Made by a program: the position numbers and the translations under genes. A stretch of DNA of 64,000 bases from Andalucia godoyi (taxonomy: Eukaryota; Discoba; Jakobea; Jakobida; Andaluciidae). The notes beneath the pieces were generated by a model that was not told where the DNA came from, ran no database searches, and saw only the letters and a list, made by a program, of their open reading frames with translations. Location: contig VRVR01000001.1 of assembly GCA_009859145.1 (NCBI GenBank), forward strand, positions 248,001 to 312,000, in the 5' to 3' direction. Shown one piece after another: positions 20,250-34,559 of this stretch (position 1 is its first letter; each line of letters starts with the position of its first letter).

Positions 20250-20760
20250 TATCAGGTACGGCTGACCGTTTTGTGCATCAGCATTGAACATCAAACAAAC
20301 AGCATCATATCAGGAAGTTTGTTTGTTTATCTAACCCTATGGGAGCGCGATTTTCTTGCCGTAGTCAAGTCTAGAATTTCTTTCATTCTTCCCTTTTCCC
20401 CCTTTCTGTTATCTTCTGTTTGCTTTTTCCTATCGAACCCTCAAGCACCACCTTTCATCAAAGACAAAAACACATCTCGTGGCTCCAAAGAGGAATCTTC
20501 CCAACAGACTCAAACCGGCCACGCCCGAAGACACCGAGAACCGAGGAACCCGTTGATCCCCCCCTCCTCATCGGAGGCCGAGAGCAAGAAGAAGAAGCGA
20601 TGACCCTTTGATGCAGAGCAATCTGCATTGAAGAGTTGGTGTTCGCCCCAAATTAAATTAAAAACATGTGGCTTGGATCTGTTTTCGGCGGCAGCTTCGC
20701 CGATCATCTTCTGGATAGTGGATTTCATGTCTTTGGCGAGGGTAAATTTATTTTTAGTAC
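20250..20760 (+). repeat. Dispersed repeat, copy 2 (longest, forward)
   Basis: Landmarks in order: ggctgaccgttttgtgcatc, ggaagtttgtttgtttatct, accctatgggagcgcgattt, tagtcaagtctagaatt, caagcaccacctttcatcaa, a GC-rich part with ccgaagacaccgagaac, and a 3' part (20577-20680) that is nearly identical to the reverse complement of 34673-34775. Reading frames on both strands are open but share no known domain. Ends were placed by comparing the copies. Confidence 0.85.
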
Positions 20761-21583
20761 GGAGACACGGTTTGTTTTCATAAAAAAGATCCGGCAGAAA
20801 GAGAGAGAAGAAAGGAAATTTCGGCAAAACACCCAGGACACGTGGAGAAAAACTATGCAAATCCTAATGGATTTCCGCAAGTGTGCAAGCACTAATTGAA
20901 CGATCTGCACGAAAAGCTTGGGAGCCCCACCACTTCCACAGTGTCCTGTTGGGACTCGAGTTCCCAAAGACTCCTTCAGGTGCCTAACCCCACTTTTGTT
21001 CAGTATTGACTTTCCCCTTTCTTTCTGCCTTGCCGTCTTCACGAAACTCACCTATCAAAGTTTCCAGTTCTCTCCTCCGATCCTTGTTTTTATCTTCGTG
21101 TTTTCTTTTCCTTTTCTTTTTCCCTCGCTTCTTCTTCTTCGTCTACTTCATACATTTCAGCAGTTTTGTTTCAATCCTTGCATTCTTCTCCACTCCCACA
21201 CTCTGGTCCTCATTGCGCTTCTCTTACTGCGGTGCACTCTATTTTCTTGTTCTTTCTTTGTTGGCGATTTGCAGGTCTTCTCATACACCTTCTGGTCGGT
21301 TTAACAAGCAGAAACTCTCACAAAAAAGCCAGCAATTCGTGATTCTTCGCTGATTTACCCTCCCTTTTGTTTCAAAGTATTCTTAATCAGAAGGAGTTGG
21401 AACGCAAACAACGTCTGGAACGAACTAGGACGAAGAAAAAAAATTGCTCGGTTCATAGTTGTTCATTATTATTATTATTATTATTACTATTATTATTGTT
21501 TTTTAATTACTGTTTTTCTTTTTAAATTGATATATTGAATTTTTTTTTGGTGATTTCGCTTTAGTTTTTGTGCTGGAGTTTCA
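20761..21583. other. Intergenic, T-rich, with an (ATT)n tract
   Basis: No convincing gene. The region between about 21000 and 21300 is rich in T and C, and an (att)n tract lies at 21466-21500. The last 100 bases are the 5' side of the gene at 21584. Confidence 0.45.
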
Positions 21584-22182
21584 ATGGCAGTACTGTCTGT
21601 TTTCCTTGATTCGTCAAATGTAATTGCGATCTTGTTCGCAGCAGTGACGATCGGCACACTCTCGTATGTCTCCGTGGTTCTCCGTCGCAAGGAAGGATCT
21701 TCGGTGGAATCCGAGAACCTTTTCATCTCGCCCAAGCATAGACAACCAAAGTCAAAATCTTCGGCTTCACATCATTCCCATCATCACACTTCTCATGTCA
21801 CTCCGCTGTCGTCTTCATCCTCGTCGTCGTCGTCGTCTTCCTCTTCTCACGCAGAGCATTCCACATCGCATGCGTCGTCTTCAACCGCCAATCACACTTC
21901 TCCGAATTCACACCAACACCATACATCATCTCACAGTACAGACGCAGATAAGAAGACTGCAAAGTACCATCACCAAACAACACCGACTACTGGCATGAAC
22001 ATTTCTGGTAGCAGCAGCACGAATCCGTCAAGTACTGGGTCCTCCCAGAAGAAGCACGAGGCGTCAGTGCCAGCCCCTGCTTCCAGAAAGTCTGAAGGGG
22101 CGAAGGATAAGTCCCCTGGACCGTCTGCAGGTCGTGCTCTTGCCTCCTCTTCTTCTTCCTCCTCCTCCTCCTCCTCCTCCTC

Positions 22183-22213
<31 letters not shown>

Positions 22214-23059
22214 ACCCCGGCTTCTGCCTCCAGCACAAGTGCAAAGGGAGCCAAGGCTACCCCTGTTGCGGAAAAGAAGGACACTGCATCAAAGAAAGAA
22301 TCGGCAAAGACCGCTGCTCCTGCATCGGTTTCTGCAGCGGATAAGAGGGGTGCCGCGGTCCCCGTTGCTGCAAAGCCCATTGACAAGAAGGAGACGGATG
22401 CGGCTGCAGAAGCGCCTGCTGCAGTTGCTCTTGCAGCTACGAAGGAAGATGACGAATGGATTGAAGTTTCTGCAGTGCGCAAGCATAAGAAGTCCGACAA
22501 GGAGGATGACGCGATTCCTCCCGAAATAACGTTTGTGACGGGAAGAAAGGAGAGTGCTCAGCGCGGGTTCGCTGGCACTGGAGTTGTTCCCGTGACAGCA
22601 TCTTTGGATCCGTGGGCGTCGAACGTCAGCAAACCGAAGGAGGAAATCGCAAAAGAGGTCGCCACTCCGCTGGACCTCGAAGAAGCGAAGCGAAGAGTCG
22701 CAGCAGCCTTGGATGCATCTCAGGGTGCGTCCACTGCAGCTGCGCCCTCGGTTGCCCAGCCTCGTAAGGAACGGCCATCGACCCCGTCAGCTGGTCTGAG
22801 CGAGAATGTGTGGAGGAAGCGTGAGGAGCTGTTTAAGGATGATTGGGACAAGAAATTCGAGTCCCTCCGAAAGGTGGAGAAAATAAGAGCCCTTTCGTCA
22901 CCAGCAGCAAAAGACAGCAGCACCCAGGAAGCTTCTGGAAGTGATGACGGGGAACATGCTGCCGAGTACGAGGCACAGACAGAGGAAGGCTATGACGTGG
23001 TTCCTGCCACTGAAGAGTTTGGCCAGGTTGAATCTGTGGAAGTAGTCGAACAACAATGA
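21584..23059 (+). CDS. Hypothetical single-pass membrane protein, Ser-rich
   Basis: The 491-residue protein begins with one hydrophobic segment (about residues 8-34, SSNVIAILFAAVTIGTLSYV) followed by a basic stretch, typical of an N-terminal anchor with a cytosolic tail. The tail holds His/Ser-rich parts, a run of about 20 Ser residues made of tcc/tcg codons (genomic 22145-22210), an Ala/Lys-rich region (SKKESAKTAAPASVSAADKR), and an ordered acidic part (DDEWIEVSAVRKHK and PLDLEEAKRRVAAALDAS). It loosely recalls ER-anchored coiled proteins such as p180 or metadherin in layout, but I cannot name it. Membrane placement is inferred. Confidence 0.65.
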
Positions 23060-23960
23060 GTTTGCAACGGCATTTCGTATTTTTTGTTGATCCTTAATTT
23101 TCCTCCTCCTTTGTAGCAGAGCGCTCAGGCATATATGATGTTCTGTGTCTGGACCGTCGTTTCTGTTGATCTCGATCTTTCAAAAACTAGAAGGAGCAAA
23201 GGAAAAGTGTGTGCCCGTGTTTTTGTGTTTTTGTGTTTCGTGGCTGTGTGTTTTGTGTGTTTTGTGTTTTGTGGTTGTGTGTGAAGGAAATGAAAGAAAA
23301 AAGGATGGAAAGCAACAACGATCTGCGAATGCTCTCGTGCTGTTATTCCCGTTGACACGATAGCGAGTCGTGTGTGCTCTGCTGCTTTGTGTGACTATGT
23401 GTTACTGTGTTATGTGTTTGCCCTTTGTGTTGCTGTTGTTGTGTGTTTATGTTCCGTGGACGGACGGGCGGCAGTTGATGGCTGTTGTATCATGCCTCGA
23501 ACAAGATGCGCGCCGACGTGCTTTCCTTGATGATAGAAATTCCAAATCTTGGTAAAAACGAAAAACCTTTGTTTTCTCAAAATTCGAAACTCGGATAATT
23601 TTCGGGGCATTCATTTCTTTATTCCACCGCCTCCGTTCGTCGTTTTGTCGTTTGTCGGAACTCGCAGGCGCTCTTCTGATCGTGAATCATCGATCTACGT
23701 TGCCATTAAGAAACTTGGTTGGAACGCAGAAAGGAACAGGGAAAAGGGAAGAAAGTAGAAGAAACACAAGATAGCCGGGTCCCATCGAAGAGATCCACAA
23801 TCCTCAGTTTATTTATTATTTTATTTATTGATTTTTTCTTTCTTCTATTATTTTTTCCCCTTCTTCTGTGCACAATTGTATTTATCGTCCCTGCTCAACG
23901 TGAGGCTGGAAGCTGTTGGATTACACTCTGTTTTGTTGCGCGTTTGGACTTCGGAATCAC
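23060..23960. other. Intergenic, 900 bases, no gene seen
   Basis: GT-rich (ttttgtgtttt runs, 23215-23285) and T-rich segments and short open frames. No family likeness on either strand. The end is the 5' side of the gene at 24113. Confidence 0.45.
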
Positions 23961-26887
<2,927 letters not shown>

Positions 26888-27056
26888 TTCCTTTTGGACG
26901 TGCTCCTACCACACACGACGCACCGCCCGCCACCCAACACCCTCTTTCCTGACCGCTGGGGTTTATTTGTACAGCTTCTGTTTTTCTCATTGGAATTTTA
27001 GCTCTTCCATGTGTATGTGTGTGATTTGGTAAAGTAGATGTATGCGTTTACTGTTC

Positions 27057-30000
27057 TCATCTTACACGCCTCGCTGCAACCTTCCGTTCTTCGGTCGCCT
27101 CGTCATCTCCAATAGCTGACCGCTCGGCCATGAGACGGTGGAAGCGCTCGGCTACCTCTTCCATTTCCATATTTCGGTCTGTAAAGGCGTCCGTTAAAGA
27201 CTTGAGGATTTCGTGAAGAGGTGTGGTGGACTTGTCGTCTTGCCGCGACGAACCAGCAGTTAATGGGTATTTCGCAGCCTCGCCGGATCGACTGGAAGAC
27301 ACGTTGTGGCCTCGATCCGCAAGAAGAATGGGAGACTCGGGAGAATAGATCATTTGGTCTCGCATCAAGCGGTTCGATGATCGTCCATCCTGTCCCGGAG
27401 ACGTTGCCCGCTGCATGTACCCGGCGGGGACGCCTGGTCTCGCTCCCGTGGAGCTAGAGTGGCCACCACCGTCATGATCATCTCCGGAGCTCTCCACGGC
27501 GTTGGGAGAAGCAGATGGGTTCACCATATTAAGGCCGCTGTCATAGTGGTGGTGATGATGGATTTCAACAACATTACCTCGAGCAGACGTGGGAGGGCTC
27601 TCCGAGATGCGGGTTCTGGTGCTATGCGATCGAGAAGCAGACGCAGACGCAGCCTCCCCTTCGGGAGAGAAACGCGGATTTCGAGGAATAGGGCGACTGC
27701 TGTGAGTGCTGGAAAGAGTATGATTGTGATGATCCGTGCCCGTCGCAGAGCTTATGTTCGACGATGACAGAAGGTGCTGCGGCTCTGAAGATGCAGCCGC
27801 TGGTTTCGAGGTCGAATCCGCACGGACTGATGCCGCTCCATTTGCGGTGCTGGAAGTGGCAAGGATGGCTTCTTCGATTTCCTTCTCGTACCGCTTTTCC
27901 ATGTCTCTTAGTCGCCCACCAATTGCAAGCAACTCTCGCTCAAATGCATTTAGTATCTCCGCAGCAAAGGAGGCTCCTAGGTTCGCCAAGGGCTCCTTTG
28001 CTTTTCTTTGAGATTCGATGATCTTTTCCCATGGAGTTCCGCGGATATCAAAGTGCAGCATGATGCGTTCCAAAATGTTCTCATACGCATGGATCTTGTC
28101 CACATTCTCCCTGTGAAGTCCTTCCTGAGCCGTTTTGGACTTGAAGCCCTCCTTCACATGACGAAGGTACAACAAGATATTGATCAATGGATCATCCTCA
28201 TCACCCTCCTGTCCGCCAGAGCCATGGGCTTCAGCAATCCGCGACTTTGAGAACGGGACGACATCCGAAAACAAATTGGACACCTCCTTCAGCAGCCTGA
28301 CATGATCACTGGCAACATGGCCTCTCATCTGCTCCACGGACCCGGCAACGGCACGCAGCTCTCTCTTCAAACTTTCGACGTGCGACTTGTAGTCTCCCGC
28401 CAGACCCTTCCACTTGTTAATGCCTTCCAAAAGACGTGTTTCTTCCGTCTCGGATTCTGCAAGTTTATGACGCAGCGATTCATTGTCATGCATCAGCGCT
28501 TCCTGAGACTTTTCAAATCTGGAAGAGACGTCCTTCAACCTATTTTCGATGCGCTCCAGATCCAAGCGTCGGACGGAATCATCTTCTCGTAACCGAATCA
28601 ATTCGGCTGCACCCGCCTCGGCTCGAGAATGCGCTTCATCTGCAACGGCTTGCAGTGCTAATGCACGGCGAAGAGAATCGTCTCTCTCGTCTCGGAAGCG
28701 GGTTGCAGATACTTGCGCCTCGGTGAGCTGTGAACGCAGCTCCCCGCATTGCACCTCGAACGATCTCAGTTGCTGCTGGTATTCAAGCGTCGCTTCTCTT
28801 AAATCGCGTCTTTCCTTTTCATTCTCTCTTAAAATACGATCAAGAGATTGAAGCCTTGTTTTCAGATCGGCACACCGATTCTCTGCTTCCAACGACACCT
28901 TTGACAGCCGAGACAGCCTGTCCTCCAGCACCGACACCGTCTTGGCAATCTTATCATCTGCGGCATGGCGAACCTGCTTAAGCTGATCTTCAAATCCCGC
29001 GGCCATTGAAACAACTTGCTGGCGGACATGTGAAATCTCAGCTCCAGTAACCATGAGGTCTCGGCGAAGGTTTGCGCGATAGGCCTCGGACTCCTGAAGC
29101 ATGTTCTTCAATCGATGATTCTCCGATTCGAGGGAAATACACATTGCTTGCTGCTGCTCTGCACGTGCTTCTGCCTCTCTGTTCTTCGAATTCTCCGTCT
29201 CGGATAACTGGCGAAGCAGAGACTCAGCTCGAACCAGATGATTTCGGAGCTCGTTTTTGAGTGTCGAGTTCTCCACAGACAGCTCTGCATTCTCTTTTTT
29301 CAACCGAAACATGCGTTGCTTCACAACAACCAACTGGCGCGATGACGTTGCAAGCGACCGATTCATCGAGTTCACCTTGTCCATCCGCTGCTCAATATCG
29401 TCATGGTACGTCTTCACGCTCTGAAGCAGGCGATGCGACCAAAACTGTGCAGAATCAACACTCATACCTCCTCCTCCGTCCAATTCCATTGCAATGCTCG
29501 TCTGATTTGCAGCTCTGGAAAACGCGCTGTGTCGAAACGGCAGCGAAGAAGGATCCGATTCACTCTTTCGTGCAGCAGAATCTTCATTTGCAGACTCTTC
29601 AAAAGACAAGTGCTTTGCGACATCATTGTTCCGATTACCATCCTTGCTCGACCAGTTTAACGCTTCTTTATCACCGTTACCGCCTGTTACTGCTTGCTCG
29701 TGTTCTTCTTGTGTTCTGCTGAGGTACGGCATTGCCTTCTTCTCCGATTCACGCAGTCGAGCTTCCATGGCATCCAGTGTGCGCGACAGCAACTCCACAC
29801 TGATTAAATCTGTTCCTTGCTCCCTGTCCAACCTGTTAACCATAAACCCGTATTCATGCATTAATACACTAAGTATTCACAGCTTCTGAAAACTGAAAGA
29901 GGGCAGGAAAACACAAAACGGTACTAAAAGCATTTTTGAAAAAGCGAGGCGACATACAAGGAACTATTTGGATCACGAAGATGACCGGGATGGACTGTCA

Positions 30001-30079
30001 AAGACGCGACGGATGACGTCCTTTGTGACTGCGAAGACGTCGATTCAGAATCAGCTCTTTTATTGGGAGAGTGGTTCAT
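27057..30079 (-). CDS. Hypothetical long coiled-coil protein, two exons
   Basis: Exon 1 is 30079-29958 (starting MNHSPNKRADSESTSSQSQR) and exon 2 is 29832-27057. The intron begins gtatgtcgcc and ends gttaacag, joining ...LRDPNSS-LLDREQGTDLIS in frame. An alternative ATG inside the intron gives a shorter product. Of 965 residues, about 180-560 form an almost unbroken coiled coil (MFRLKKENAELSVENSTLKN, ENRCADLKTRLQSLDRILRE), followed by a second helical part and a Ser/Pro/His-rich tail (EIHHHHHYDSG) and a final helix (EVAERFHRLMAERSAI). Such proteins often act at centrosomes, basal bodies or the flagellar transition zone; the exact family is not recognised. Confidence 0.75.
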
Positions 30080-30604
30080 TTTTTCAACTAAAACAAAAGA
30101 AGAAGAAGAAGAAGAAGAAGAAGAAGAAGAAGAAGAACAACAACAACAACAACAACAACACAGTCGCTGCTGGCTGATGCGAATAATTCAAAAAGATGCA
30201 AGGAAGAGAAAAAGTGAATGCTGCTGGAAAACGAATGGGTGGAGGAGGGCTTCGTGAGAACGTTATCGGCACTGGCATCCAAGGAAAAATTGAGCGGGCG
30301 CTCTGCTTGTACGTACTGTCATGTTCCGTCAGGTCCCGTCCCAGCGACCGTAGTGCACGTTTCCAAAAAGACCGATGGTCCAAAAAAGGAAAGAAACGGG
30401 GGGGAGAGAGCCAAAAATAACTCGCTCCCCTCAATTGCAAAACAGTTTCATTGATAACTCAAAAAGGATTCGAAAACTGCGTTTTCTTTGGCGAAAAGCT
30501 CCTAAATCAAGACTGAGAGCGAAACTTTGGAAATCGCTTCTCTTCTGCTGTGTTTTTTTGTTCTGCTGTATTCCAGACGAGACAGAGAGATTCCATATCA
30601 AAAC
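30080..30604. repeat. Divergent intergenic region with a (GAA)n(CAA)n tract
   Basis: From 30097 to 30161 about 14 gaa-type units pass into about nine aac units; the tract lies 18 bases upstream of the minus-strand start at 30079. The rest, to 30604, is the 5' side of the permease gene and holds no recognisable gene. Confidence 0.8.
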
Positions 30605-33154
30605 ATGGTGTACGCATTAGATGTTATTCTTTCGATTTCGCCGCTCGTTTTGCTGGTGCTGCTGATGACTGCACCGAGGATTGCGTGTGGAGCGTCGAAA
30701 GCGCTTCCGATCACTGCAATATACTTGTATTTCTTGCGGCTTGTGTATTTTTCTGCCGGAGCGAACTTGACGAATGCAACAGTGGTTCTTGGACTGCTGG
30801 AGGGAATAATGCCGACGACCGTTGTCTTTTCTGCAATTTTGCTGTTCAAGGTTATGACCGAGTCTGGATCGCTGAATGTTATCCAGAATTGGCTGTTGTC
30901 GATCACCAATGATCCGGTTGCACAGCTGCAGCTTATTGGGTTTGCATTTTTGTTTTTGCTTGAAGGAACGGTTTCCAGCGGCACTCCAGGAGTCCTGGCT
31001 TCTGGGTTGCTTATTTCGCTGGGCTTTGAAAAACTCCCAGTCGCTGTGTTTTGTCTCATTCATAACACAATGTGTGTTTGCTTTGGTGCGGTTGGTGTTC
31101 CCATTTGGTTTGGGCTTGGAACCTCGCTTCATTTAACCGACGATCAGTTATTGACTATTGGAATTCGCTCTGCATTCATGCACAACGTTGCATATCTTGT
31201 CATCCCGATTGTGGCGCTGTTGTATGTTGTGCCATGGAGCGTCATTCGACAGCGGTTGTTGTTGATTTACGCTTCCACACTTTCTACCGGTCTGGTGATG
31301 TTTGGCTGTGCATTTTACAGCTACGAGTTTCCTTCCATGATTGCAGGTGCTGCAGGCGTTGCTGTGACTGCGACCATTGCCCACAAATACTACCCGAATT
31401 CACAGGGCGCTGATGGTGGTCATCATCCTCACCATCAACTTCACGACGAGGAGAGTGCTCCATCAAGTATGCAAATCGCCTCCGTTCATGATCATCGATA
31501 CAGCCACAAAGACGAAGATGGTGGCCAACTCCAAGAGAAAGGAGCAGCAAAGCAACAGACTGCGGCCGTCAGTCGCTTCAGCGCCAAGGACGAAGTTGCG
31601 TTGACAATCGAGGATGCAACTGTGGTTCCGGATCCGGGAACGATCTCTCCGTCCAGCAGCATGCCTCGGGTTTCTTCTGCTTCGTCGACCACGTCCCGTT
31701 CTTCACTTGCGCAACCGCGGATGACTCGCAGCACCTCTGGGCAGCATTTAGGCGCACATTTGAAATCAAAGAAGGAGAAGGATGACTGGGTGCCGAAAGA
31801 ACCAGACTCGGCCCACGTATCGACTGCCATGTTTCCTTCAGAACATTTTCACGACGTGACAATCCAGGCACACAAATCGCACGGGAAGTTGTCCGATGAT
31901 GACTTGGAGGAACTCCGGAGAACAAACGAGACCTCGACACAGACTGCGCACGTCAATTTCAGAATTCAGGACTCCTCTTTGCATTCTCGATCTTCATCGT
32001 TCGACAACGCCGACCGCAATTCGATCTCCCCTTCCGTCTCTACCATCTCCGCGCTGTCCTCAGCTTCATCTGAGCACTTTTCCTCGGCAGAGGAGTTCAA
32101 GGTCTACAAGAAAACCATGAAGGGAATGAATAAGGATCCAAAGATGCGTGCTGCTGCGGATTCGTATGCGCTTGCAACCGCACTGTTTCCGTGCACGAGG
32201 CTTCAGCACCACAGTGCGCAATCCAGACGGACACGAGATGCGCGTATATCGCAGCACGCATCGCTCAACTCGGCCATTCATGCAGATTTTCAGCCGCATC
32301 ATGCATCTGGGTTGGTACGGCAAAGAAAGATCAAGCAGAGTGTCCGGACGGCACCTGATGTGCTGACGCATTCTTCGTTGTCCATTAAGGAGTTGGCAAA
32401 AGCGTTTTTCCCGCTGTATGGAACATTCTTCTTGCTCCTCTTGACAAGAATATCGCAAATTGGGATTAAGGACGGTATCACTGCAACGAGTCCAGCATTG
32501 GAGGTTCCTCTTGGTTCTCTGGCAACCGTCTCCATCACCCCGGGCCTGAATCTGATGATCAGCGGTATTTTCCAAACCAACCTGAGCTGGTCCTATCAGA
32601 TTCTGTATATCCCTGCGCTCATTCCGTTCCTCGTCATTTGTGCGATGACGGCTTGGATCTATTCGATGAAACTCAAGACTTGTGTAGCTCTCATTAGAGA
32701 GACTGCGCATCGTGTCCGAAATACAGCAATCGCATTGATGGGTGCACTGGTGTTTGTGAAGCTGTTTATTTCGGGTGGCGACTCATCATGCTCCCGCACA
32801 GTAGGCTTCTTCTTGTCCGACCTTCTTGGACAAGGATGGATCTGGTTTGCTGGCTCTCTGGGTTGTTTTGGAGCCTTTTTCTCCGGTTCGAACAACGTCT
32901 CCAATCTAACATTTGGGGATGTGCAAGTTGCTGCCGCGAACAACGTGGGTCAAGATGTGCTCACCGTACTGGCTGCACAGACCACCGGTGGTGCTCTTGG
33001 TAACATGGTTTCGTACATGAACGCCCTTCCGCTGGCCACCTTCATGGGCCTTGAGAATGCCGAAAAGGTGCTCTTGAAGAAAACACTCGGCCCGTGTCTT
33101 CTGTATCTAGTCCTCACGGCCATCACAGCCTACGGAATGGTGACAATTATGTGA
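30605..33154 (+). CDS. L-lactate permease family transporter (LctP-like) with large central insert
   Basis: I chose MVYALDVILSISPLVLLVLL at 30605 over the ATG at 30527. The N-terminal half (residues 1-260) matches the bacterial LctP/LldP fold: GLLEGIMPTTVVFSAILLFK, ESGSLNVIQNWLLSITNDP, FLFLLEGTVSSGTPGVLASG and CFGAVGVPIWFGLG. The C-terminal part (about 590-849) has FFSGSNNVSNLTFGDVQ and GGALGNMVSYMNALPLATFM, also typical. In between sits a hydrophilic, Ser/His-rich insert of about 330 residues that bacterial homologues (about 530-560 residues) lack. The family imports lactate or glycolate by proton symport, and bacterial members sit in the inner membrane. Here plasma or organelle membrane is possible. 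The insert is probably cytosolic and may be regulatory. Confidence 0.9.
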   Translation: MVYALDVILSISPLVLLVLLMTAPRIACGASKALPITAIYLYFLRLVYFSAGANLTNATVVLGLLEGIMPTTVVFSAILLFKVMTESGSLNVIQNWLLSITNDPVAQLQLIGFAFLFLLEGTVSSGTPGVLASGLLISLGFEKLPVAVFCLIHNTMCVCFGAVGVPIWFGLGTSLHLTDDQLLTIGIRSAFMHNVAYLVIPIVALLYVVPWSVIRQRLLLIYASTLSTGLVMFGCAFYSYEFPSMIAGAAGVAVTATIAHKYYPNSQGADGGHHPHHQLHDEESAPSSMQIASVHDHRYSHKDEDGGQLQEKGAAKQQTAAVSRFSAKDEVALTIEDATVVPDPGTISPSSSMPRVSSASSTTSRSSLAQPRMTRSTSGQHLGAHLKSKKEKDDWVPKEPDSAHVSTAMFPSEHFHDVTIQAHKSHGKLSDDDLEELRRTNETSTQTAHVNFRIQDSSLHSRSSSFDNADRNSISPSVSTISALSSASSEHFSSAEEFKVYKKTMKGMNKDPKMRAAADSYALATALFPCTRLQHHSAQSRRTRDARISQHASLNSAIHADFQPHHASGLVRQRKIKQSVRTAPDVLTHSSLSIKELAKAFFPLYGTFFLLLLTRISQIGIKDGITATSPALEVPLGSLATVSITPGLNLMISGIFQTNLSWSYQILYIPALIPFLVICAMTAWIYSMKLKTCVALIRETAHRVRNTAIALMGALVFVKLFISGGDSSCSRTVGFFLSDLLGQGWIWFAGSLGCFGAFFSGSNNVSNLTFGDVQVAAANNVGQDVLTVLAAQTTGGALGNMVSYMNALPLATFMGLENAEKVLLKKTLGPCLLYLVLTAITAYGMVTIM

Positions 33155-33379
33155 TTTTTCCTCGGGAAACAGCAAGGACGAAAGAAAGAATTCCATATTT
33201 CTTTCTGAACCAGGATCGAGGTTCGCAATGGCTGCAGCGCATGACAAATCAAGCATGTTTCTTCCTCCCGTTCTTCTTCTACCTTTCCCCAAGACAATTT
33301 ATTTTGCTGTATAAAAAACAATGATTAACCAAATTGAACATTCTTTCCAACATAACGTAAAACATCGCAACCTTCCTCG

Positions 33380-34225
33380 CTATGCAATGGGAAGTTTGCA
33401 AGTTGGACATCTTCCTTGCTGAGTGAACCACTGGTCTACGCAGTCTTTGTGAAACTGATGCATACAAGGCAGCGATCTGACAAGATCCCCTTCCTTGAAA
33501 TGCTCCAGGCAGATGACGCATTCTCGCTCGGCCATTGACGGAGCCTGTTGCGCAGAGATGGTAAACTCCGGCAGACGGTTTACTTGGGATTGCTGGGCAG
33601 GAGGAAACGAAGAAGCAAATCTTCCACCGTTATCCCTGTCGAGCTCCAGCAGCGACTCGTAATCCTCGGCAGTAAAATTTCTGTTGAGAAACGCAAGGCG
33701 CAGAGAGCGAGGATCCACTCTGACCGTTTCAATTCTTCCGTTTCTGCTAATTGTCACAAGACCGCTCATCGCTCGAGCAGCAGCAGCGGCATTCGCATTA
33801 GCATGATTTCCTGTCTCTTCGTCTTCATCCGAATAGAGACTTGCGTATTCCGACGGATGGCTGGAAGAAAGGAGCGACTGGTGCTTGACCACAATGTATA
33901 CAAGCAGCAAAATTGCAAGGAACGTCACGCCAAGAATAATCCACATTGCATCCATGTCCGACAGCGAAGATCCGAAAAAGAACGAAAATAAAATGGCGCC
34001 CAGTACAATGTATCGCACTGCATTGATCGCAAACCTTAATCTAGCAACTTGAGACTCGAATCGATATAAATCCTGTACAGATACATGGTCCGCGGCATTT
34101 GCAGACTCTGCCGTCGCGTCACTGCCACCGTCTCCTCTTTGATCGTGCATATCTGTTTTTTCACGTTTTGTATTCTTTCCTGCTGTTGTTTTTCTTGTAT
34201 AAGGGGCTTCTGCAGCAGCAATCAC
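33380..34225 (-). CDS. RING-H2 finger membrane protein, putative E3 ubiquitin ligase
   Basis: The 281-residue protein has two hydrophobic segments (about 67-85, INAVRYIVLGAILFSFFFGS, and 93-113, MWIILGVTFLAILLLVYIVV) and a C-terminal RING-H2 finger: CVICLEHF, then CMHQFHKDCVDQW and CPTC, with the C3H2C3 spacing of ATL-like E3 ligases. It should pass ubiquitin from an E2 to substrates at a membrane. The middle is acidic and Ala-rich. The start is the first ATG; a later Met is possible. It converges with the permease gene. Confidence 0.88.
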   Translation of the reverse strand: MIAAAEAPYTRKTTAGKNTKREKTDMHDQRGDGGSDATAESANAADHVSVQDLYRFESQVARLRFAINAVRYIVLGAILFSFFFGSSLSDMDAMWIILGVTFLAILLLVYIVVKHQSLLSSSHPSEYASLYSDEDEETGNHANANAAAAARAMSGLVTISRNGRIETVRVDPRSLRLAFLNRNFTAEDYESLLELDRDNGGRFASSFPPAQQSQVNRLPEFTISAQQAPSMAERECVICLEHFKEGDLVRSLPCMHQFHKDCVDQWFTQQGRCPTCKLPIA

Positions 34226-34559
34226 GTAGTACCGGATTGACCGGGGAAAGAATAGCGATGAACAATAAGCAAAACCGAAACAAAAGAAAAGAAAAGAAGA
34301 AGACGGAGATGAAAAAAGAAGAAGATGGAAAACAAACGAAGCCCTGTGGTGTGGGGGGTGGGAAAGTCTATTTAAATAAGAAACGATAAAGACGAAAACA
34401 GAAAATAGAAAACAGAAGAAAAATACACGAACGGGAATGAATCACCACCAAACACACACATTCACCAATGATCCGGGTATTTTTGTTCGAACGCAGTTGG
34501 ATCGTTCCGGACTTCCACTGAATTAGAGAAGAAGAAGAAAAAATCCCCGTCTGGTCGAA
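34226..34559. other. Intergenic, purine-rich, no gene seen
   Basis: Rich in A and G (gaagaagaagac, aaacagaaaat). No convincing open frame. Confidence 0.4.
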
